The notes below the pieces were generated by a model, which searched no databases, was not told the origin of the DNA, and was given only the letters and a program-made list of their open reading frames with translations. From the NCBI GenBank assembly GCA_900769705.1, contig CAAGHP010000001.1:1-21596 (forward strand): a stretch of 21,596 nucleotides of DNA, written 5' to 3'. Source of the DNA: Alphaproteobacteria bacterium (GTDB lineage Bacteria > Pseudomonadota > Alphaproteobacteria > RF32 > CAG-239). Positions 8,091-16,370 of this stretch are shown here, one piece after another (the stretch's first letter is position 1; the number at the start of each line of letters is the position of its first letter). The translations under genes were made by a program, and so were the position numbers.

Positions 8091-8122
8091 GCGTTAAAAT
8101 TTAGTATAAAGGACATAAATCG

Positions 8123-9373
8123 ATGAATAAGTTTAAATCAGAATTTCTAAATATTATGCACGAGCGCGGTTTTTATAATCAATGCACCAACGAAGAGGGG
8201 TTTGATGCCTATCTTTATGAATGCGAAAGCAAAGGTAAACCTGCTGTGGGATATTTAGGTTCTGACCCGACCGGCGACAGCTTGCATGTTGGACACATTG
8301 TGCCATTGATGATGATGCGCTGGTTTCAAAAATGCGGACATAAACCACTGACTTTAGTCGGCGGTGCAACAGCACGCATCGGTGATCCGTCCGGCAAAGA
8401 CAAGCTGCGTCCGTTTTTGGATGAAGAAACTTTGGCACACAATATTGAAGGCTTGAAAAAGTCGTTTCGCAAGTTTTTGAAATTCGGCGATGGTGATAAC
8501 GATGCCGTTATGGTTGATAATTGGGATTGGTTCAAAGATGTGAATTATTTGGCGTTTTTACGCGACATCGGAACGTGCTATTCTGTTAATCGTATGCTGA
8601 CTATGGATAGTGTAAAAAGCCGTTTGGAACGCGAACAACCAATGTCATTTTTGGAATTTAACTATATGCTTCTGCAGGGCTATGACTTTTGCCAGCTGCT
8701 GCAAAAATATAATTGCCGCGCCCAGATTGCCGGAGCCGACCAATGGGGTAACATCACATCCGGCACCGAATTGGGACGCCGCCGCTATGATACGGAGTTG
8801 TTCGGCTTTACCAGCCCGATTTTGACCGATTCTTCCGGCAAGAAAATGGGCAAGTCCGAGGGCAACGCAGTGTGGATTAACGATGAAAAACTGCCTTCAT
8901 ACGATTATTATCAATATTTCCGCAACATCGGCGATGCTGAAGTCGGAAAATGTTTGCGCGTGTTTACAGATTTGCCGATGGATGAAGTGCGCCGATTGGA
9001 ACAGCTGAAAGACAAAGAAATTAACGAAGCTAAAAAGATTTTGGCTTTTGAAGCTACCAAAATTTGCCGCGGTTTAGATGAAGCTCAAAAAGCTCAGGAA
9101 ACTGCAATCAAAACTTTTGAACAAGGTGCAGCCGGCGGAGATTTGCCGACGCTTAATGCTGATTTAAATACCGGTATCGGTGTTTTAGACGCCTTCTTGC
9201 AAATCGGCTTTGTGGCCAGCAAAGGCGAAGCTCGCCGCCTGATTAAGCAATCAGGCTTAAAAATCAACGACAAGCCGGTTATTGATGAAAATTATGTTAT
9301 TACATCAGCCGATGTAATTGACGGCGTCGTTAAAATTTCGCAAGGAAAGAAAAAATTCGGCTTAATTAAATAA
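8123..9373 (+). CDS. tyrS: Tyrosyl-tRNA synthetase
   Basis: A class I aminoacyl-tRNA synthetase that charges tRNA-Tyr; cytoplasmic and essential. The 416-residue length is normal for the bacterial enzyme. The HIGH motif appears as HVGH (55-58) after GSDPTGDSL, and the KMSKS loop as KMGKS (241-245). The tyrosine and tRNA region carries QGYDF and the typical IAGADQWGNITSG. The last 70 or so residues form the S4-like RNA-binding domain (FVASKGEARRLIKQSGLKIN). ATG 8123 has AAAGGA nine bases upstream. It is divergent from the AnmK-like gene, a frequent arrangement in alphaproteobacteria, and ends in a strong hairpin. Confidence 0.98.
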   Translation: MNKFKSEFLNIMHERGFYNQCTNEEGFDAYLYECESKGKPAVGYLGSDPTGDSLHVGHIVPLMMMRWFQKCGHKPLTLVGGATARIGDPSGKDKLRPFLDEETLAHNIEGLKKSFRKFLKFGDGDNDAVMVDNWDWFKDVNYLAFLRDIGTCYSVNRMLTMDSVKSRLEREQPMSFLEFNYMLLQGYDFCQLLQKYNCRAQIAGADQWGNITSGTELGRRRYDTELFGFTSPILTDSSGKKMGKSEGNAVWINDEKLPSYDYYQYFRNIGDAEVGKCLRVFTDLPMDEVRRLEQLKDKEINEAKKILAFEATKICRGLDEAQKAQETAIKTFEQGAAGGDLPTLNADLNTGIGVLDAFLQIGFVASKGEARRLIKQSGLKINDKPVIDENYVITSADVIDGVVKISQGKKKFGLIK

Positions 9374-9377
9374 AGCT

Positions 9378-9414
9378 ATAAAAAACACCTCGGTTTTGCA
9401 AAACCGAGGTGTTG
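9378..9414. terminator. Hairpin terminator between tyrS and a convergent gene
   Basis: A perfect 14-bp inverted repeat, AACACCTCGGTTTT (9384-9397) and its complement (9400-9413), has a two-base centre. Six A's precede it (9379-9384), giving a U-tract on the minus strand. The plus side lacks a clean T-run, so it is a canonical terminator for the minus-strand gene and possibly also stops tyrS transcription. Confidence 0.75.
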
Positions 9415-9419
9415 AATTT

Positions 9420-10067
9420 CTAGTAAATATAAAGTCCTTTCTGCTTGTCCAGTTCAGCATCTTTTTTCTTTTGCTCTTCAATTTCTTTGAGCAAGACATC
9501 GCCAGGAAAATCAGTACATTTATAAAGTCTGACTTTTAAGCGATGTGCATTCATCAATGGCTTGTAACTGTCAAAGAAACTTATTTCATCGTTAAGAATC
9601 TCAAAAGCATTAAACTCGTCAGGAATTTGCGCTTTTATTATGTCTACATATAGGTTCGGCAGTCTGTGAACATCTTGCCGGCAGTAAATTTCTGTTTCTG
9701 AAACACGCAAAATCTTTGACTGCTCCAAAGGCAGAAGCTTTGCATTTTTGGAAATGGAAGTACTCAGCTCTACTTTTGAACGGTCAAAAGCCGAAGAATA
9801 GAACATTTCGCAGATTTTTGCCTTAGCCTGTTTCTGTTCAGCAGCATTATAAGATATAACGTTCAAGCCGTTGTCTTTAGAAATAACGCTGACAATTCTA
9901 TGCAGAAATCTGGCGTCCCCATAGCGAGCCTTTTTTTCAGCTTCCAAAAATTTACGGTAAGCCTCATAATATTTTGCTTTTGTTTCTTGAGACAGCATAT
10001 TGCAACTTAACAAGTCTAAGCGTTTTTGGAAATTTTCCAAATTAAATAACAATTCATGATCTTTCAT
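9420..10067 (-). CDS. Hypothetical protein (215 aa)
   Basis: I do not recognise this protein. It starts at ATG 10067 without a visible Shine-Dalgarno sequence. It has no signal peptide or membrane segment, so it is probably cytoplasmic. The N-terminal 60 residues look helical and charged (FQKRLDLLSCNMLSQETK, then YYEAYRKFLEAEKKARYG). The middle mixes predicted strands and helices. Residues 190-215 form a Lys/Glu-rich helix (KEIEEQKKKDAELDKQKG) ending in LYIY. Codon use looks like that of its neighbours. It lies 106 bp downstream of the solute-binding protein gene, with no terminator between them, so co-transcription is possible. A TTGACA (-35-like, at 10145-10150) in the gap has no good -10 partner. 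It is probably a lineage-specific gene. Confidence 0.75.
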   Translation of the reverse strand: MKDHELLFNLENFQKRLDLLSCNMLSQETKAKYYEAYRKFLEAEKKARYGDARFLHRIVSVISKDNGLNVISYNAAEQKQAKAKICEMFYSSAFDRSKVELSTSISKNAKLLPLEQSKILRVSETEIYCRQDVHRLPNLYVDIIKAQIPDEFNAFEILNDEISFFDSYKPLMNAHRLKVRLYKCTDFPGDVLLKEIEEQKKKDAELDKQKGLYIY

Positions 10068-10173
10068 AAGTACAAAAAATTTAGTTAATAATTGAAATAA
10101 AATAATAAAAAACTAAGATGTAAAATGGCTTATTTTTCTCTATTTGTCAAGAGAGTTTTGTGTTGATTGGTTT

Positions 10174-11295
10174 TTAATACACTTTATTCATATTGCCGTT
10201 TTCATAGCGGTAAATGGCATAAGATTCGCTGGTGCTTGGCGCGCCGTTATGAAACATTTGGCTGCCGAATTCGGTTTTTACGCCTTTAACTGCTTGATTA
10301 GACACTTTATTGTAGTCAAAAGATTTGGCTGCATTCACCAAACTTTTCCACAAATTAACCGCCGAATAGCCGTAAAGCGACAAGCCGTCGGCGTCAAAGC
10401 CGTTTAAGCGCAGCTTTACCAATGTTTCGGCAAATTCCGGATCTTCTTCTTTGCCGCGCAGAGCCATAAAATAAATACCCTCAGCAAGCCCGTCCATATA
10501 TTCAAAAAATTCGCTTCCGGCTGTATATTTGTTGACAAACACTGCAGTGTCACTGCTGCGGTCTTTCAATGCATATGCCATTTTACGGATGTTTTTCGGA
10601 TAGCCTAAAACAAACGCTGCCGTGTTTCCGTCAGTCAAAACCTGCTCTGCCAATTTTTTATAATCTTTATTAGTGGATTCGTAGGTATAAGAAGTTATAA
10701 CAACAGATTTACCATGTTTGCGAAACTCGTTTTCAATAGCTTTTGCTTCTTCTGTGCTTTCAGCATCGGCAGAATTATAAATAACCGCCACTTGAGAGCC
10801 GGCCATATTGCTGTTGTAATAGTCAAAAAAGTCTTTGGCCTGCTGATTGGTGTAGCCCAGCATTTTTACCAACCCTTTTTTAATGGTTTTGGCTTGAGTA
10901 TAATTGACGGTAGTAGGAATAATCTGAAACAGCTGTCCTTTGGCATAGATATCGGCTACTTCATCAAAAGAGTTGGCGCAATAGGGGCCAACCACTAATT
11001 TAATGTTCTTTTGTTTTAGAATGGTCAGCATTTGGGCTGTGGAAATAGCTACACCGTCGCTGCATTGATCATCAATCGTCAGCAGTTCAAGCTTTTTGCC
11101 TAGTAAGCCGCCATCGCTGTTGATTTCATCAACAGCCCGCTGCACGCCTTTAGTCAGCTCTTCCCCCTGTTGCTGATAGGAGCCGGCTTTGGGCATTACC
11201 AAAGCAATAGTAATATTATCTGCCTTTGCCAAATGCGGCAAACACATTGCAACTAAGCTTAAAAATATAACTAATCGGCGCAACATTACGGCCAT
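10174..11295 (-). CDS. Periplasmic solute-binding protein, branched-chain amino acid ABC type (LivJ family)
   Basis: A 373-residue type I periplasmic binding protein. It has a signal peptide with a basic start (MAVMLRR), a hydrophobic core and a likely cleavage after AKA (residue 25). The mature part begins ITIALVMPKAGSYQQQGEEL, then GVQRAVDEINSDGGLLGKKL, the standard Peripla_BP_6 opening. Next come VVGPYCANS and PTTVNYTQ, where LivJ proteins bind the amino-acid backbone. Two cysteines, in DDQCSDG and GPYC, could form a disulfide. ATG 11295 follows AAGGG at a short spacing. No permease or ATPase genes are adjacent, so its partners are elsewhere or it acts as a stand-alone sensor. The ligand cannot be told from sequence: branched-chain or other amino acids, amides and urea are all possible. 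Confidence 0.88.
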   Translation of the reverse strand: MAVMLRRLVIFLSLVAMCLPHLAKADNITIALVMPKAGSYQQQGEELTKGVQRAVDEINSDGGLLGKKLELLTIDDQCSDGVAISTAQMLTILKQKNIKLVVGPYCANSFDEVADIYAKGQLFQIIPTTVNYTQAKTIKKGLVKMLGYTNQQAKDFFDYYNSNMAGSQVAVIYNSADAESTEEAKAIENEFRKHGKSVVITSYTYESTNKDYKKLAEQVLTDGNTAAFVLGYPKNIRKMAYALKDRSSDTAVFVNKYTAGSEFFEYMDGLAEGIYFMALRGKEEDPEFAETLVKLRLNGFDADGLSLYGYSAVNLWKSLVNAAKSFDYNKVSNQAVKGVKTEFGSQMFHNGAPSTSESYAIYRYENGNMNKVY

Positions 11296-11318
11296 ATTCC
11301 CTTTATTTCTCTGAGCCT

Positions 11319-11347
11319 AATATATAGATGTAAATTTGTAATTGCAA
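11319..11347 (-). promoter_or_regulatory. Promoter of the solute-binding protein gene
   Basis: Read on the minus strand, -35 TTGCAA (11342-11347), a 17-base spacer and -10 TATATT (11319-11324) precede ATG 11295. It lies back-to-back with the uvrA promoter without overlap. Confidence 0.6.
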
Positions 11348-11362
11348 TAGTTTAATAGCCTA

Positions 11363-11391
11363 TTGCCAAGTGTTGGGGATTGGTGTATATA
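11363..11391 (+). promoter_or_regulatory. Promoter of the uvrA operon
   Basis: -35 TTGCCA (11363-11368), a 17-base spacer and -10 TATATA (11386-11391) lie 24 bases before the uvrA start. I see no GTTC-N7-GTTC alphaproteobacterial LexA box here, so SOS control is not evident. Confidence 0.55.
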
Positions 11392-11415
11392 TAACGACTG
11401 TTTGGAGTTTGTAAA

Positions 11416-14232
11416 ATGTTGGAAAGTAAATATATAGAAATAAGGGGCGCTCGCCAGCATAACTTAAAAAATGTGGATATAAATATTCCCAAAAACAGTC
11501 TGACTGTAATTACCGGTCTTTCCGGTTCCGGTAAATCTTCTTTGGCGTTTGACACAATCTATGCCGAGGGACAACGGCGCTATGTTGAAAGTTTGTCTTC
11601 ATACGCTCGTCAATTTTTGGATTTACAAAACAAGCCTGATGTTGATTCGATAGAGGGACTGTCGCCGGCTATTTCCATAGAACAAAAAACCACATCGCAC
11701 AATCCGCGTTCCACTGTTGGCACGGTTACCGAAATTTATGACTATATGCGTTTGCTGTGGGCAAGAGCCGGAACTCCGTATTCTCCGGCAACCGGACTGC
11801 CGATTGAGGCGCAGTCTGTTTCTCAGATGATTGATAAAATTTTGGCTATGCCTGAAGGAACAAAACTTATACTTTTGGCGCCGATTGCCCGCGGTAAAAA
11901 AGGGGAGTTTAAAAAAGAATTTGCCGAATTGCAAAAAAAAGGCTTTCAGCGGGTAAATATTGATGATGAAATTTATAATATAGAAGAACTGCCGGAGCTG
12001 AACAAAAATCAAAAACACGATATAGAAGTGGTGGTAGACCGCATTATCATTAAGCAAGGTATTGAAAGCCGTGTCAGTCAATCTGTTGAAACCGCTCTGA
12101 AGTTAAGCGACGGGTTGCTGTATGTGGAAAATATGGCGGATAAAAAACGCCAAACGTTTTCTTCTAAATTTGCTTGTCCGGTGTCAGGCTTTACAATTGA
12201 AGAAATTGAGCCGCGTTTGTTTTCTTTTAACAATCCGCAAGGAGCTTGTCCGTGTTGCGGTGGTTTGGGGGCAAGTTTATATATGGATCCTGAACTTGTG
12301 GTGCCAAACGAAAATTTGAGCTTATCAGGCGGAGCGATTGCTCCGTGGTCAGTCAGCAGCCATTCTATGTTTTACCGGCAAACACTCGATTCTCTGTGCG
12401 AATATCTGGAAATTTCCAACAAAACGCCATGGAAAGATTTGCCGGCGTATGCACAGGAAACGATTTTGTATGGTTCAGGCAATAAATGCGTGCCGATGGT
12501 TTATTCACGTTTTGTAACAGATAAGCCTTTTGAGGGTGTGATTCCTAATATGGAACGTCGTTTTTTAGAAACGGATTCGGCGGCAAGTCGTGAGGAATTG
12601 TCACATTATCAATCGGCGGCTCCTTGTGAATGCTGCCATGGAAAACGTCTGAAACCTGAGGCTCTGGCAGTCAAAATTTGCGGTAAGGATATTATAGAAG
12701 CGTCGGATATGTCCATTAAGCAGGCCTTGAATTGGTTTAGCGGGATAGAAGCGCAATTAACGCCGCAAAAACAGGAAATCGCCCATAAAATCATCAAAGA
12801 AATTGTCGAGCGTCTGCGCTTTTTGAATAATGTCGGCTTGGATTATTTGACCATGTCACGCCAATCCGGAACTCTTTCCGGCGGTGAGGCACAGCGGATT
12901 CGCTTGGCATCGCAAATCGGCTCTGGTTTGACCGGTGTTATGTATGTTTTGGACGAGCCGTCCATCGGCTTGCATCAGCGAGACAACGACAAGCTGCTGG
13001 CAACGCTTACGCGTTTGCGCGACATAGGCAATACGGTTATTGTGGTAGAACATGATGAAGACGCCATGCGTGCGGCTGATTTTTTGGTTGATATGGGACC
13101 CGGAGCCGGCTCCAACGGTGGAAACGTGGTGGCTGCAGGTACGGTTGCCGAAGTGTTGAAAAATAAAAACAGTCTGACTGCCCAATATCTGACCGGCGAA
13201 AAATATATTGCCGTGCCGTCGATTCGCCGTAAAGGCAACGGAAAATTTTTGGAATTAACCGGAGCAAAAACAAATAATCTGAAAAATGTCGATTTAAAGA
13301 TTCCTTTGGGAACATTTACCTGCGTGACCGGTATTTCCGGCGGCGGCAAATCGTCGCTGATTTTGGAAACTTTGTGCAAAGCTATTGATAAAGAGCTGAA
13401 CGGCAGCCGCACTCCGACCGGAAAATATGATAAACTGATTGGTTTGGAAAATATAGATAAAGTCATAGATATTGACCAGTCGCCGATTGGGCGTACGCCG
13501 CGTTCTAATCCGGCTACTTACACCGGCGTGTTTACCAATATCCGCGATTGGTTTGCCGGACTTCCGGAAGCCAAAGCCCGCGGTTATACTTCTGGACGGT
13601 TTTCATTTAACGTTGCCGGCGGACGCTGCGAGGCTTGCAAGGGCGATGGCGTGATGAAAATTGAAATGAACTTTTTGCCGGATGTGTATGTGCCTTGCGA
13701 TAGTTGCCACGGCACGCGTTATAACCGTGAAACCCTGCAGGTTAAGTTTAAGGATAAGTCAATCGCTGATGTGTTGGATATGACGATAGACGATGCTTAC
13801 CACTTTTTTGAAAATATTCCGGCAATTAAAAATAAGCTGGATTTGCTGCGCCGTGTCGGTTTGGGCTATATTCATCTTGGGCAATCGGCGCCAACGCTTT
13901 CCGGCGGCGAGGCACAGCGCATTAAGCTTTCAAAAGAATTGAGTAAAAAAGCTACCGGCAAAACTCTGTATATTTTAGATGAGCCGACAACCGGACTGCA
14001 TTTTGAAGATATCAAAAAACTGCTGCAAGTGCTGCAAATGCTGGTAGAACAAGGAAACACCGTAGTGGTTATAGAACACAATCTGGATGTGATAAAAACT
14101 GCCGATTATATTGTAGACTTAGGGCCGGAAGGCGGCGACGGCGGCGGCGAGATAATTGCGACCGGCACACCGGAAGAAATTGTTAAAGTTGCGCGTAGCT
14201 ATACCGGTAAATATCTGAAAGGTAAACTTTAA
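11416..14232 (+). CDS. uvrA: Excinuclease ABC subunit A
   Basis: The DNA-damage recognition ATPase of nucleotide excision repair. It loads UvrB at lesions in the cytoplasm. At 938 residues it is full length. It has two ABC-type ATPase halves: Walker A1 GLSGSGKSS (34-42) with signature LSGGE (487-491), and Walker A2 GISGGGKSS (639-647) with signature LSGGE (828-832) and LYILDEPTTGLHF. The C-terminal zinc module is intact (C738, C741, C761, C764), within GGRCEACKGDG and VPCDSC. The first zinc module is incomplete: C254 is paired with S257 instead of Cys, although C278 and C281 remain; this CPVSGF form is usual in alphaproteobacteria. ATG 11416 has GGAG eight bases upstream. First gene of a three-gene operon. 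Confidence 0.98.
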   Translation: MLESKYIEIRGARQHNLKNVDINIPKNSLTVITGLSGSGKSSLAFDTIYAEGQRRYVESLSSYARQFLDLQNKPDVDSIEGLSPAISIEQKTTSHNPRSTVGTVTEIYDYMRLLWARAGTPYSPATGLPIEAQSVSQMIDKILAMPEGTKLILLAPIARGKKGEFKKEFAELQKKGFQRVNIDDEIYNIEELPELNKNQKHDIEVVVDRIIIKQGIESRVSQSVETALKLSDGLLYVENMADKKRQTFSSKFACPVSGFTIEEIEPRLFSFNNPQGACPCCGGLGASLYMDPELVVPNENLSLSGGAIAPWSVSSHSMFYRQTLDSLCEYLEISNKTPWKDLPAYAQETILYGSGNKCVPMVYSRFVTDKPFEGVIPNMERRFLETDSAASREELSHYQSAAPCECCHGKRLKPEALAVKICGKDIIEASDMSIKQALNWFSGIEAQLTPQKQEIAHKIIKEIVERLRFLNNVGLDYLTMSRQSGTLSGGEAQRIRLASQIGSGLTGVMYVLDEPSIGLHQRDNDKLLATLTRLRDIGNTVIVVEHDEDAMRAADFLVDMGPGAGSNGGNVVAAGTVAEVLKNKNSLTAQYLTGEKYIAVPSIRRKGNGKFLELTGAKTNNLKNVDLKIPLGTFTCVTGISGGGKSSLILETLCKAIDKELNGSRTPTGKYDKLIGLENIDKVIDIDQSPIGRTPRSNPATYTGVFTNIRDWFAGLPEAKARGYTSGRFSFNVAGGRCEACKGDGVMKIEMNFLPDVYVPCDSCHGTRYNRETLQVKFKDKSIADVLDMTIDDAYHFFENIPAIKNKLDLLRRVGLGYIHLGQSAPTLSGGEAQRIKLSKELSKKATGKTLYILDEPTTGLHFEDIKKLLQVLQMLVEQGNTVVVIEHNLDVIKTADYIVDLGPEGGDGGGEIIATGTPEEIVKVARSYTGKYLKGKL

Positions 14233-15335
14233 TGAAAAAGCGGCTTTATATAGTGCGCCACGGTGAAACAGAGTATAATGCCAGAGGAATCTGTCAGGGA
14301 CAAAAACTTAATATCGGTCTCACCGAAGATGGGCGGCGGCAGGCAAAAGCCGCGGCGGCAAAGCTGGAAAATTCTAATGCCGGCGCGCTTTATACCAGTC
14401 CGCTGCGTCGTGCTTATGAAACTGCGCAAATCATCGGCCATCATTTACATCTGAAACCAAACATTCATAATGGCTTGATAGAAGGAAATTTTGGTATTGC
14501 CGAGGGCGTGTCTATGGAAATGGTACGTCGCTGGCCGGAATTTGCCGATTGGACTAATCCAGATGCTGCTTATATAGATTCGCACTATTTGGGCGGAGAA
14601 AGCAAGCGACTGATTCGTGACAGAGCCATGCAGGCTTTGGACGATATCTGCAGCACTTGTGAAGCTGATGACATAATAATCGTTACTCACAGCGCCGTGG
14701 CTCGCTTGCTTAATTGGACTGCCGGAAGCACAGTACGGCGGATTATGCCTAACGCCTCTGTCTCGGAACTGGTTTATGAAAACGGCAAACTGTCGCAGCA
14801 GCAAAATAAACTGTTGCTGCTTTCCTGCTGTGCGCCGTGTTCCTGCGCCGTAATTAAAAAGCTGGCGGAAGAACACGCTGATTTTACGGTTGTGTTTTAT
14901 AATCCGAATATCCGTCCGAAAAAGGAATATGACAAGCGCTGTTCCGAAAATAAGCGTGTTTGCGAATTGTACGGCGTTCCGTTTATAGAACTGGAATATG
15001 ACAATGAGCGTTGGTGCAGTTTAACACAAGGCTTGGAAAATGAGCCGGAGCGTGGATGTCGCTGTTCAGTTTGTTTTGAAATGCGTTTACAACGGGTTAT
15101 GGAATATGCCAAAGCTAATGGCTATACGGCAGTATCATCGGTTTTAGGTGTGTCGCGTTATAAAAATTTGGAACAAGTAAATGCGGCGGCTGCGAGAGCC
15201 GGTCAAACTGTTAATTTTCCTTATCGACAGATTGAGGGACGTAAAAACGGCATGCAGGAATTACGTCAGCAGTTAATAGAAGAATTGAATTTATATAATC
15301 AGGATTATTGCGGTTGCAAACCGCGTCATTCATAA
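14232..15335 (+). CDS. Histidine phosphatase / epoxyqueuosine reductase QueH fusion
   Basis: One continuous 367-residue ORF joins two enzymes. Residues 1-190 are a histidine phosphatase (phosphoglycerate mutase-like branch): RHGET (9-13) with catalytic H10, SPLRRAYET (56-64), E84 in LIEGNFG, and H153 in VTHS. Residues 194-367 match QueH, the iron-sulfur enzyme that reduces epoxyqueuosine to queuosine in tRNA. Its marks are the CC pair (C199, C200) in CCAPCS, FYNPNIRPKKEY, the C278-x2-C281 pair in CRCSVCFEMRL, and terminal YCGC (C360, C362). The linker is about ten residues. The start ATG shares a base with the uvrA stop (TAATG), with AAAGG nine bases upstream. Both active sites look intact. 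The phosphatase substrate is unknown, and no other queuosine gene is in the window. Confidence 0.9.
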   Translation: MKKRLYIVRHGETEYNARGICQGQKLNIGLTEDGRRQAKAAAAKLENSNAGALYTSPLRRAYETAQIIGHHLHLKPNIHNGLIEGNFGIAEGVSMEMVRRWPEFADWTNPDAAYIDSHYLGGESKRLIRDRAMQALDDICSTCEADDIIIVTHSAVARLLNWTAGSTVRRIMPNASVSELVYENGKLSQQQNKLLLLSCCAPCSCAVIKKLAEEHADFTVVFYNPNIRPKKEYDKRCSENKRVCELYGVPFIELEYDNERWCSLTQGLENEPERGCRCSVCFEMRLQRVMEYAKANGYTAVSSVLGVSRYKNLEQVNAAAARAGQTVNFPYRQIEGRKNGMQELRQQLIEELNLYNQDYCGCKPRHS

Positions 15336-15351
15336 AAAAGGAGAATAAAAT

Positions 15352-16332
15352 ATGCAAAAAATTATTCCGCAGAAATTGCAAAAAGGCGATAAAGTGATGA
15401 TTGTGGCACCATCTCGCGGATTGAAAATTATTGGGCAAGACACACGGCAAATTGCAACAGAAAGATTGCAAAAACTTGGACTGACGGTTGAATACGCACC
15501 GCATACTACTGATGACAACTGGAATGAAATGGGCTCGAGTTCTATTTCCGATCGTGTTGATGATATTATGACAGCTTTTAAAGATAAGTCGGTTAAAGCT
15601 ATTTTTACCATCATCGGTGGATTTAATTCTAATCAGATTATCCCGCATCTGGACTATGATGTTATTCGCCAAAATCCGAAAATTATTTGCGGTTTTTCGG
15701 ATATTACAGCTTTGTTGGCGGCAATTGAGGCTAAAACCGGTTTAGAAGTTTATTATGGCCCGCATTTCAGTTCTTTAGGTATGAAAAAAGGCTGTGATTA
15801 TACTTTGGAATATATGGAAAAAATGTTGTTTGCCGATGAGGCCGTAAAAGTTGAGCCTGCCACCGAATGGAGCGACGATTTGTGGTTTATAGATCAGGAA
15901 AATCGTGAGTTTATCAAAAACGAGGGGTATTGGACTATTCATACCGGCAATGCCGAGGGCACAATAACAGGCGGTAATCTCTGCACTTTTAATTTGCTCT
16001 TAGGCACAGAATACCGTCCTGCATTTGCAAAAGATACAATTTTGTTTATCGAAGATTTTGAAACTACAAACCCGACTGCATTTGACCGTGATTTACAGGC
16101 TTTGTGCTATCAGTCGGACTTTAAAAATGTTAAAGCTTTAGTTATCGGACGTTTTCAAAAGAAGTCGGAACTTAGCCGCGAAATTTTGGAATTTATTATC
16201 AACAACAAGCCGGAGCTAAACGATTTGCCGGTTATCGCCAATGTTGATTTTGGACACGCTACGCCGATTTTAACCATTCCTTTGGGCGGCCACGCCAAAC
16301 TTGAAAATGGCAAACTTACATTGTCTAAATAA
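15352..16332 (+). CDS. S66 family LD-carboxypeptidase (LdcA/MccF type)
   Basis: A serine peptidase of clan S66. LdcA members cleave the L,D-bond that releases the terminal D-Ala from murein tetrapeptides during recycling; MccF members give microcin C immunity. The triad is visible: S116 in GFSDITALL, E234 in FIEDFE and H302 in FGHATP. The N-terminal IVAPSRGLK and the IIGGFNSN loop fit the family. The 326-residue length and the EGYWTIHTGNAEG segment are closer to the MccF-like branch, so the substrate is uncertain. There is no signal peptide, so it acts in the cytoplasm. ATG 15352 has AAAAGGAG eight bases upstream and begins 16 bp after the phosphatase-QueH gene, so it is probably third in the uvrA operon. 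Confidence 0.92.
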   Translation: MQKIIPQKLQKGDKVMIVAPSRGLKIIGQDTRQIATERLQKLGLTVEYAPHTTDDNWNEMGSSSISDRVDDIMTAFKDKSVKAIFTIIGGFNSNQIIPHLDYDVIRQNPKIICGFSDITALLAAIEAKTGLEVYYGPHFSSLGMKKGCDYTLEYMEKMLFADEAVKVEPATEWSDDLWFIDQENREFIKNEGYWTIHTGNAEGTITGGNLCTFNLLLGTEYRPAFAKDTILFIEDFETTNPTAFDRDLQALCYQSDFKNVKALVIGRFQKKSELSREILEFIINNKPELNDLPVIANVDFGHATPILTIPLGGHAKLENGKLTLSK

Positions 16333-16333
16333 T

Positions 16334-16368
16334 TAAAAAGGCCGGAGCAAAACTCCGGCCATAAATAT
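16334..16368. terminator. Bidirectional terminator between the S66 peptidase and ABC exporter genes
   Basis: A perfect 8-bp stem, GGCCGGAG (16340-16347) and CTCCGGCC (16353-16360), has a CAAAA loop. AAAAA before it gives a U-tract on the minus strand; ATAAATATTTTT follows on the plus side. It serves both convergent genes, best on the minus strand. Confidence 0.85.
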
Positions 16369-16370
16369 TT

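Noticed and set aside
8045..8122. Promoter for the anmK-like operon in the divergent gap
   Set aside because: Several TATA-like hexamers exist on the minus strand, but none has a matching -35 at proper spacing.
10145..10150. TTGACA on the minus strand as a promoter for the 215-residue gene
   Set aside because: No acceptable -10 element lies 16-18 bases away, so I did not list it as a promoter.
12175..12283. UvrA first zinc module has Ser in place of its second cysteine
   Set aside because: The CPVSGF form is, to my knowledge, usual in alphaproteobacterial UvrA, and the other zinc module is intact. It is not a sign of inactivation.
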